Of a stretch of DNA of 64,000 bases, positions 44,133 to 50,545 are shown in pieces. The notes beneath the pieces were generated by a model. It saw only the letters and a program-made list of their open reading frames with translations. It was not told the origin of the DNA and did no database searches. Positions within the stretch are counted from its first letter, which is position 1. The number at the start of each line of letters is the position of its first letter. This DNA comes from an uncultured Victivallales bacterium. GTDB taxonomy: Bacteria; Verrucomicrobiota; Lentisphaeria; Oligosphaerales; JAFGRS01. The position numbers were made by a program, and so were the translations under genes. The stretch spans positions 19,867-83,866 of the forward strand of contig CAILUI010000217.1 of assembly GCA_903837355.1 (NCBI GenBank). Direction: 5' to 3'.

Positions 44133-45310
44133 GGGGCCTCCTGATCGCTGGCCCGCGTCAGCACGAGGTAGTCGCGGTGGACAACCTCGTCGAAGCAGGC
44201 ATCTTGCCCCAGGATACGGCGGATCTCGCTGGATTTCAGGCCGCGGATGCGCAACACCTCGTCGTGCCGGTAGTTGCTGACGCCCCGGCCCAGTTCCGCG
44301 CCGGCCTCATTGAGGATCCGCACCGTATCGCCGCGACCGAAGCCGCCCTTCAGCCCACTGATCCCCCCTGGCAGCAGGCTGCGGCCCTTGCGGCACACGG
44401 CCTCTTCGGCGCCGCTGTCCACGATCACGTCGCCGACCGGCTCACTGAAGAAGGCCAGGAAGCGCTTATGCCCAGGCATGCGACGGCCGTGACCGCGCCC
44501 GCAGAACAGCGTGCCGACATCGTCACCAGCGGCGATCCGACCCAGCACCCCGAAATCCCGGCCGTCGGCGATGACCAGACTCTCCCCAGCCCGCATGACG
44601 ACCTCGGCGGCGCGCAGCTTGGTCGCCATGCCGCCCACGCTGAAGCGGTTGCCGTCAGTGCCGCCGGCCATGGCCCGCAACTCAGCATCGATCTCGGTGG
44701 CGACGGAGATGCGCGCCCCCAGGCCCCCGGCGTCGGTACGCAGACGCATCCCGTTGATGCTCGTCAGCAGGATGGTCAGGTCGGCGCGCAACATGGCCGC
44801 CACCATGGCGGCCAAGGTATCGTTGTCCCCCAGACGAATCTCGGCCACGCTGACGGAATCATTCTCGTTAATCACCGGCAGCACCTTCCTGGCCAGGAGG
44901 GTGTCCAGGCAGGAGGTCACGTTGAGATGCCGCTCGCGGTTCTGGACGTCATCGGCCGTGAGCAACAACTGGGCACAGTGGAAGCCGCGCGCCACACAGG
45001 CCGTCTCGTAGTGGTACATCAGGCGGCACTGGCCGATGGCGGCGTGCGCCTGCAGTTCGGGAACAGCCCGTGGGCGCTTGGCAGTGCCCATGACCGTCAT
45101 CCCCGCGCCGATCGCGCCGGAGGAGACCAGCAGCACCTCCCAGCCGCGCTCGCGCAGGCCAGCGATGGCCCCGACCAGCAGATCGATGCGCTCAGATGCC
45201 GGCACCCCGTCGACGTCGGTGAGCAGCCGTGTACCGACTTTGACAACCACGCGCCGCACACCCTTGAGGGCAACGGCACGCACCCCGCCATCAACTGCGC
45301 AGAAAGCCAT
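44129..45310 (-). CDS. proB: Glutamate 5-kinase with PUA domain (393 aa)
   Basis: The amino-acid-kinase domain begins RRVVVKVGTRLLTD and has LVSSGAIGAGM, VLPVINENDSVSVAEIRLGDNDTLAAMVA and GNRFSVGGMATKLRAAEVVMRAG, all characteristic of ProB. The C-terminal about 90 residues (KGRSLLPGGISGLKGGFGRGDTVRI) are the PUA domain. Active-site segments look intact, in contrast with the ProA homologue next to it. ATG 45310 with GGAG 9 nt upstream is preferred to the track start. It catalyses the first step of proline synthesis; no proC is in the window. Confidence 0.95.
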   Translation of the reverse strand: MAFCAVDGGVRAVALKGVRRVVVKVGTRLLTDVDGVPASERIDLLVGAIAGLRERGWEVLLVSSGAIGAGMTVMGTAKRPRAVPELQAHAAIGQCRLMYHYETACVARGFHCAQLLLTADDVQNRERHLNVTSCLDTLLARKVLPVINENDSVSVAEIRLGDNDTLAAMVAAMLRADLTILLTSINGMRLRTDAGGLGARISVATEIDAELRAMAGGTDGNRFSVGGMATKLRAAEVVMRAGESLVIADGRDFGVLGRIAAGDDVGTLFCGRGHGRRMPGHKRFLAFFSEPVGDVIVDSGAEEAVCRKGRSLLPGGISGLKGGFGRGDTVRILNEAGAELGRGVSNYRHDEVLRIRGLKSSEIRRILGQDACFDEVVHRDYLVLTRASDQEAP

Positions 45311-45404
45311 TCCGCAGCTCCAGGAACTCGCGTGATGCGTGGGCCGCAACGACGCGTACGCCCTGCCCAGGCCAGCCGGCCCCGGGCCTATCGATGCGAC
45401 CCGT

Positions 45405-45410
45405 ACTATA
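45405..45410 (-). promoter_or_regulatory. Possible -10 box for proB
   Basis: TATAGT on the minus strand is identical to the -10 of the lemA/OYE promoters and lies about 95 nt before proB. No recognisable -35 at 16-18 nt, so confidence is low. Confidence 0.3.
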
Positions 45411-45528
45411 GCGGGTCATGGCCCGGAGACACGGCGCGCTCGGCAGACCGCACGTCCGGCCGGGAGTCCGGCAGCACCGGTCGCCTGCCGCGACGCTGCG
45501 GCCGGCCGCTGCCGGCGGCGCCGTGGTC

Positions 45529-46269
45529 CTAGGCAAGGAGGGCCAGCATGGCCGCCGCCAGCAGGATCACGACGGTGATCCAGACCGCAGCCACGAGCCA
45601 GGTCTTCTTGGCGGGAGGCGCGAGGGCCTTCACTCCCGCCGCGTGCGGACCGGCAACGCCTACAGCCTTGATCCAGGCGTGGACGCCGCCGAGGCGCAGG
45701 CGGGCGTTGGGGCCGAGTTTCGTCAGCGCGCTGATCTGTTTGTCGCCGACGAAGGTCCCCACGAAGCTCTTCAGGTCTTCGATGACGATCTCGCTGCCGT
45801 CGACCGTGATGCGGGCGTGGAGACGCGACACCGACTCGTCGGGCAGCGCGATCATATTGGTGGGCAGATGGCCGATCGTGTTGCGTCCGGGCCAGAGCAC
45901 CGCGAAGTCCTCGCGGGCCGCCTTATCGTCTTGCCAGTGGAACTGGTAGCCGCTGGGTACGGCCTCGGGACCGACACAGAGTACGCATCCCCCGAAGTGG
46001 AAGACGTCACCCGCCTTCGGGGTCACCAGGTCGATGCTCTGGTCGCCCTTATGTGTGCCGTGCGAACTGCGGTTGATCAGGACCCACCCGAGATGCCGGT
46101 GCTCGAGCTGGAAATGCTCGCGGCTGACGGTGCGCGTGGCCTCATGTCCCAGGGGGATGGTGCAAGACTGCGAGCGGCCGACGGTAAGCACGGTGCCAAC
46201 CGGGAGAGAGTCCGTTGAGAAGCGCCGAATCTCGACGCCTTGGCGGCTGAGGATTCTGTAGACCGGCAT
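45529..46269 (-). CDS. Tandem FHA-domain, tail-anchored protein (246 aa)
   Basis: Two forkhead-associated domains are visible. The first, about 20-95, has VLTVGRSQSCTIPLG and VSREHFQLEH with NRSSHGTHKG. The second, about 125-195, has LWPGRNTIGHLPTNMIAL and VSRLHARITVDGSEIVIEDL. A short linker and a C-terminal membrane helix (TWLVAAVWITVVILLAAAMLALLA) follow, so the FHA pair faces the cytoplasm. It is likely a phosphothreonine-reading scaffold at the membrane; no Ser/Thr kinase is in the window. GGAGG lies 8 nt before the ATG. Confidence 0.88.
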   Translation of the reverse strand: MPVYRILSRQGVEIRRFSTDSLPVGTVLTVGRSQSCTIPLGHEATRTVSREHFQLEHRHLGWVLINRSSHGTHKGDQSIDLVTPKAGDVFHFGGCVLCVGPEAVPSGYQFHWQDDKAAREDFAVLWPGRNTIGHLPTNMIALPDESVSRLHARITVDGSEIVIEDLKSFVGTFVGDKQISALTKLGPNARLRLGGVHAWIKAVGVAGPHAAGVKALAPPAKKTWLVAAVWITVVILLAAAMLALLA

Positions 46270-46510
46270 GACGTACCTCCGCTTCAGCTTCCCGGCGGCG
46301 TTTCGGCTCTCTCTTTGCCTACGTCACCGACATGACTGCCACCCCGCCTGCCAGCGCGACCGGCGGGGGCCGACAGGGACCGAGACCTGACGCGAACCTG
46401 CCCATAACGATACCACCTGTCAGCCCGGACTGGCAATGGCCGGCAGGCGATCACCGGCGCTTTTTTGGGTCGCCAGCCTGGAATCCGTTGACAGCCATCG
46501 AGCGTCGGCT

Positions 46511-48277
46511 TCAGGGCACGACCGTCACGCCCGCCGGAACGCGGGGTGTGCTCTGGATGCTGCCGTCGGCCAGCCGTACGTGTCGGACAGCAATGGGCCC
46601 GAAGGGCGTCGGATAGGCGCCCTCGGCCCACTTCAGGTGGCCCAGTTGCGGCCGAATACGCACCTGCGCAAAGCCCGGTTCGGCGGGCTGAATACCCAGG
46701 ATGTTCTGGCTCATCCAGGCGGTGGGGCCGCTGGCCCAGCCGTGGCACAGACTGTGGCGGTAGTTCTCGTAACAGTACGCGCCATAGTCGCCGTGCAGGT
46801 CCTTCGTGCCCGCCGGCACCACCTCGTCGATACGCCCCGAGCCGTCGAGCCAATCGAGACTGAAATCCTCCCAGAAGGTGGTCGCGCCACGGTCCAGCAT
46901 CGCCCCCCAGTAGGTGGAGATGATGTCGAGCGCCGTGTCGATGGCGCCCGCCCGAGCCAGTGCCTGGAGGACGTAGAAACCGTAGAAGGTCGACACGCCG
47001 CGGGCGCCGCCAACACTCAGCAGGGTGTCGGCCGTCTGGCGGGCATCCAGCATCCCGGCCAGCACCAGGAGCGCCGCCCCCGACTTGGAGCCATGTACCG
47101 GCGGGACGACGCGCCGGGCCCTGGCCGCCGCGTCGGCGCACAGGCGTGCGTTGATCTCATCGCCCAGGAGGCGGAGCAGACGTTCGCCGCTCTCCAGCGT
47201 CATGACCAGCAACGCCTGCAGACCGGCGGTGACCCCCTGCGGATTGGGCGAACTGGGCCAGTCCAGAAAGCGTACCCCGTCGAGCCGCTCGTGACCGTCG
47301 GGCCCCACCGCGGCGGCCAGCCGTGGCAGCAGCACCTGCAGATAGGCCTGCTGCTGAGCCAGATAGGCGCGGTCGCCAGTGTGCTGGTACCACTGCTCGT
47401 GGATCAGCACCCACCACATCGAGTAGCTCGAGATGGTACTCATCCACGCCGTCGCCGGGGTGACCTCCCGGCTCAGGTCCAGGCTGCGCGGCACGACGTC
47501 GGTGGCCCCGAACACCGCAGCGATCGTACTGGTTTCAGGGTGCATGTCGCCCAGCCAGACCAGCCGATCGCGCTTGATGCCGTCCCAGAGGTAGTCCTGC
47601 ATATTCAGGTGAACGGTCCAGGCCCCGGTGGCCCAGATCCGGTTGAGCCGCTCATCGTCGCACTGGAAGGCGCCGAGATAGGGCAGATCGCGGACGCTGA
47701 GGATGGCCCGGACCTCGCTCAGGGTGACCGGGCGGGCGACGTCGGCGGCCTCGATCAGACAGAAGCGGAAGCCGCTCTGGCCGATGGTGATGCTGCCCAG
47801 CCACGCCAACGTCACCACCTGGTCGCGCAGCGCGTGGTCATTGCCCGCACCCCGCGTCCCGACCGGAGTCAGACACTCCATCACCGATTCCCCAAAACGG
47901 ATGCGCACCGGCGGATCGTTCTTCACGGGGGTGTTGGGCGTGAAGATCTCCACGGAGCCCTGGATCTCGGCGCCGAAGTCGAGCACGATCCCGGCAGGAC
48001 ACCCGGCCGCGCTCGCCAGCACGCAGGGCGGCAGCGGATCGCTCAGCACGGACTGGCCACGCGGGGGCCGCAACAGGCGCTCAGCGTTCGTCACCCCGCC
48101 AGCACTCTGCCAGACGATGCGGGTTGGCGCCAGGTGGTACTGCCGCAGCGGCGACGGCGTGGCCTGCAGCGCCGCTGGCAACCGAGTCATGCTGGCTGAC
48201 GTCAGCGCGGCAGCGCCCGCCATGGAGCCCGCCGTGAGGGAACCGTCGCTGGACGCGGAGGAAGACGAGACACTCAT
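46511..48277 (-). CDS. GH78-like alpha-L-rhamnosidase family protein (588 aa)
   Basis: An N-terminal beta-sandwich region (about 45-200) is followed by an (alpha/alpha)6 barrel starting YLGAFQCDDERLNRIWATGAWTVHLNMQDYLWDG. The GH78 hallmark IKRDRLVWLGDMHPE (233-247) is present. Later barrel helices contain STFYGFYVLQALARAG and TTFWEDFSLDWLDG. The C-terminal sandwich ends in GFAQVRIRPQLGHLKWAEGAYPTPFGPI, typical of the family. There is no signal peptide, so it may act on imported rhamnosides in the cytoplasm. AAAGGTGA precedes the ATG. It is the same orientation as the nucleoside hydrolase upstream. Confidence 0.87.
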   Translation of the reverse strand: MSVSSSSASSDGSLTAGSMAGAAALTSASMTRLPAALQATPSPLRQYHLAPTRIVWQSAGGVTNAERLLRPPRGQSVLSDPLPPCVLASAAGCPAGIVLDFGAEIQGSVEIFTPNTPVKNDPPVRIRFGESVMECLTPVGTRGAGNDHALRDQVVTLAWLGSITIGQSGFRFCLIEAADVARPVTLSEVRAILSVRDLPYLGAFQCDDERLNRIWATGAWTVHLNMQDYLWDGIKRDRLVWLGDMHPETSTIAAVFGATDVVPRSLDLSREVTPATAWMSTISSYSMWWVLIHEQWYQHTGDRAYLAQQQAYLQVLLPRLAAAVGPDGHERLDGVRFLDWPSSPNPQGVTAGLQALLVMTLESGERLLRLLGDEINARLCADAAARARRVVPPVHGSKSGAALLVLAGMLDARQTADTLLSVGGARGVSTFYGFYVLQALARAGAIDTALDIISTYWGAMLDRGATTFWEDFSLDWLDGSGRIDEVVPAGTKDLHGDYGAYCYENYRHSLCHGWASGPTAWMSQNILGIQPAEPGFAQVRIRPQLGHLKWAEGAYPTPFGPIAVRHVRLADGSIQSTPRVPAGVTVVP

Positions 48278-48326
48278 GGGACTTCACCTTTCCGGATCAC
48301 GTCGCCTCAACGGTGGCTGACCGCAG

Positions 48327-49319
48327 TCACCGAACCGGCCCTGGGTGCTCCCCGCTGAGCGTCTGCACCAGCAGGTCGTAGTAAGCCTCCAGGTCCTGCC
48401 ACGCCGCGGCCACGGACATCGGCATGCCCAGCGCATCGAGCGCAGTCGTGCCATCATCCCGAACCACGATGCGCAGGTCCTCCATGGTCAGCAGCGGCTT
48501 GGCGCCAGGCCAGGCCAGGTAGACCGCGACCGTATCGAAGAGGACGCTGCTTTCGGTCAACTCGTCGATGCTGTTCTTCCCCGCCCAGACGCGGTAGTTC
48601 TCCAACAACGCCTGAATGACCGGATCCGAGCAGCGCTTCAACGCCGCAAAGCGCGCGCCCTGGAGGCGGACAAGGCCGCAGGTATCGAGCGGCGTGATCA
48701 CCATCTGCTTCCACGGCGCCATCAGGGCCGCCTTGGCCGCTGGTATATTCGCCCTCAGATTCCACTCCGGGCAGACGGCGCCGCCCTCGTAACCGCGGCG
48801 CACGGACCCCTGCATGCCGACAAAAATGGCCCGACCAGCGATGTCCGGCTGCCGCCCCAGCGCCGCCGCGACCGTGTCGGACGGACCAATGGAGATGATG
48901 GTGAGCGGGACGGGCGAGGCATTGATGGCATCAATCAGGCTCTGCACCCCGTCCTCATGAACCGTACCGGCGTACGAGGCCAGAGCGTAGTCTTCTACCC
49001 AAGCCTGCTGTTTGCCCGTACCCTCGCGACCGCCGGCACCCAGACCGATGGGCACGTCGGTACGTCCAGCCACCGTCAGCAACTTGGCGATGACCCGAGC
49101 CCGGTACTCCGCCTTGCCATAGGTGGTGGTGACCAGCCGCAGATCAAGCTGCGGACTCCGCAACAGCATCGCCAGGGCCCAGGTATCGTCAATGTCGTCC
49201 CCGATGTCGGTGTCGAGCACCACGGGGAACCGCGCCGGCGCCGCACTCGCGGCGGAGATGGAGAGCGACAGAGCGATGGCGGACAGGGCCTGGGCGGCCG
49301 TATTCGAGGTTCTCAGCAT
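48327..49319 (-). CDS. Secreted inosine-uridine preferring nucleoside hydrolase family protein (330 aa)
   Basis: The signal peptide is MLRTSNTAAQALSAIALSLSISAASA. The mature protein opens with the calcium-binding aspartate cluster PVVLDTDIGDDIDDTWAL (D36-D45), the signature of IU-nucleoside hydrolases. PLTIISIGPSDTVAAAL and CPEWNLRANIPAAKAAL follow the fold, with the latter in place of the usual AEFN-x-x-D-PEAA. The C-terminal Asp-containing segment (SVLFDTVAVYLAW) is present. It is probably an exported N-ribohydrolase or related glycosidase. The upstream (5') side is immediately occupied by the long tandem repeat. Confidence 0.9.
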   Translation of the reverse strand: MLRTSNTAAQALSAIALSLSISAASAAPARFPVVLDTDIGDDIDDTWALAMLLRSPQLDLRLVTTTYGKAEYRARVIAKLLTVAGRTDVPIGLGAGGREGTGKQQAWVEDYALASYAGTVHEDGVQSLIDAINASPVPLTIISIGPSDTVAAALGRQPDIAGRAIFVGMQGSVRRGYEGGAVCPEWNLRANIPAAKAALMAPWKQMVITPLDTCGLVRLQGARFAALKRCSDPVIQALLENYRVWAGKNSIDELTESSVLFDTVAVYLAWPGAKPLLTMEDLRIVVRDDGTTALDALGMPMSVAAAWQDLEAYYDLLVQTLSGEHPGPVR

Positions 49320-49362
49320 GGACTTTCCTTTCGCTTGGGTAACAGGTGGTTTGATCCGACAC

Positions 49363-49915
49363 GGTCTACGGTGAACGGTCTACGGTGAACGGTCTACGGT
49401 GAACGGTCTACGGTGAACGGTCTACGGTGAACGGTCTACGGTGAACAGTCTACGGTGAACAGTCTACGGTGAACAGTCTACGGTGAACAGTCTACGGTGA
49501 ACAGTCTACGGTGAACAGTCTACGGTGAACAGTCTACGGTGAACAGTCTACGGTGAACGGCCTACGGTGAACGGTCTACGGTGAACAGTCTACGGTGAAC
49601 GGTCCACGGTGAACGGTCTACGGTGAACGGTCCACGGTGAACGGTGTGCGGTGAACGGTCTACGGTGAACGGTCTACGGTGAACAGTCTACGGTGAACGA
49701 TCCACGGTGAACGGCCTACGGTGAACGGTCTACGGTGAACGATCCACGGTGAACAGCCTACGGTGAACAGCCTACGGTGAACAGCCTACGGTGAACAGCC
49801 TACGGTGAACGGTCTACGGTGAACGGTCTACGGTGAACGGTCTACGGTGAACGGCCTACGGTGAACGGCCTACGGTGAACGGTCTACGGTGAACGGTCTA
49901 CGGTGAACGGTCTAC
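49363..49915 (+). repeat. 14-bp tandem repeat array A, 39 units of GTGAACGGTCTACG
   Basis: The hexamer GTGAAC recurs in strict 14-bp phase from 49371 to 49903 (38 intervals of exactly 14, so 39 copies). The other half-unit varies: GGTCTAC, AGTCTAC, GGCCTAC, GGTCCAC, GATCCAC, AGCCTAC and a single GGTGTGC. Identical variants occur in runs, for example consecutive AGTCTAC units around 49446-49550, showing local block duplication. There are no spacers, so it is not a CRISPR. Confidence 0.97.
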
Positions 49916-49923
49916 CATCTACC

Positions 49924-50000
49924 GTTTACTGTTTACTGTTCACTGTTCACTGTTCACTGTTCACTGTTCACTGTTCACTGTTCACTGTTCACTGTTTACG
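49924..50000 (-). repeat. 7-bp tandem repeat array B, 11 units of GTTCACT/GTTTACT
   Basis: The plus strand reads GTTTACT twice, GTTCACT eight times and GTTTACG once, in exact 7-bp phase. On the minus strand it is AGTGAAC, so its core is inverted relative to array A, and the A/B junction could fold into a hairpin. It ends 9 bp before the four-helix-bundle stop codon. Confidence 0.95.
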
Positions 50001-50009
50001 GTGAACCGG

Positions 50010-50435
50010 TCACGAGGTGAAGTACTCAGCCGCATCCTCCCTGACCACCAGAGGCGTGGCCCCACAGAACGATGAGGATTTCGCCATCATGCTGCCCAGC
50101 ATGCGGCCAATGCGCGCTAGTCCATCGTTCAGACGGCCCGCCTCCTCGCGTGACACGTACCCGCAGTCCAGGGCGGTATCCACCCAGTGCTGCGTCTCAT
50201 ACTGCTCGGCATCAGCATCGGTCAGTTTGCTGATGAAGTGCTTCTCGTAGCGGCGTTTGCCCCAGGCCTCGGCGATCTGTGCACCGACCGAACGCGAGGA
50301 TCTCCTGATCTGGTCGGTCAGCGCGCAGCTCTCTTCTCGCGGGAACCGTCGGGATATCACGAAGACGTCCGTCGCCACAGCCTTCGCCTGCTGATAGACC
50401 ATCAGGTCCCTGAAACTCGCAGCATGTGGCGACAT
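50010..50435 (-). CDS. Four-helix-bundle protein, S23 / TIGR02436 (bAvd-like) family (141 aa)
   Basis: The family pattern is clear: FRDLMVYQQAKAVATDVFVISRRFP, then EESCALTDQIRRSSRSVGAQIAEAWGKR, FISKLTDADAEQYETQHWVDTALDCGYVS, and a final helix. Relatives are encoded in 23S rRNA intervening sequences and, as Avd, in diversity-generating retroelements; Avd is an RNA/reverse-transcriptase-binding accessory. No rRNA or reverse transcriptase is here. ATG 50435 is preferred because GGGGAG, contributed by the last unit of array C, lies 6 nt upstream. The gene is enclosed by arrays B and C, and both read GTGAAC in its sense direction. Confidence 0.9.
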   Translation of the reverse strand: MSPHAASFRDLMVYQQAKAVATDVFVISRRFPREESCALTDQIRRSSRSVGAQIAEAWGKRRYEKHFISKLTDADAEQYETQHWVDTALDCGYVSREEAGRLNDGLARIGRMLGSMMAKSSSFCGATPLVVREDAAEYFTS

Positions 50436-50441
50436 ATCGCT

Positions 50442-50545
50442 CCCCACCGTTCACCGTCCCCACCGTTCACCGTCCCCACCGTTCACCGTCCCCACCGTTC
50501 GCCGTCCCCACCGTTCACCGTCCCCACCGTTCACCGTCCCCACCG
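50442..50545 (-). repeat. 16-bp tandem repeat array C, 6 units of ACGGTGAACGGTGGGG
   Basis: The plus strand reads CCCCACCGTTCACCGT in exact 16-bp phase from 50442 to 50537, with a partial seventh copy. One unit carries GTTCGCC for GTTCACC. On the minus strand the core is GTGAACGGTGGGG. The array overlaps the 3' end of the DUF6259-like gene and supplies the ribosome site of the four-helix-bundle gene. Confidence 0.95.

Noticed and set aside
43937-45532. 531-aa plus-strand ORF opposite proB/proA
   Set aside because: Antisense shadow of two clear genes in GC-rich DNA; composition rich in R, H, Q and G with no domain signal. The same applies to long ORFs at 3485-4984, 19520-20905, 31943-34399, 46436-48199, 51004-53328 and 58842-60461.
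46450-46480. TTTTTT run after a GC-rich stretch near 46460 as a terminator
   Set aside because: No convincing stem immediately before the run in either strand, and no gene ends in the matching orientation just upstream.
49363-50545. CRISPR array
   Set aside because: Units are 7, 14 and 16 bp, directly abutting, with no unique spacers and no cas genes.
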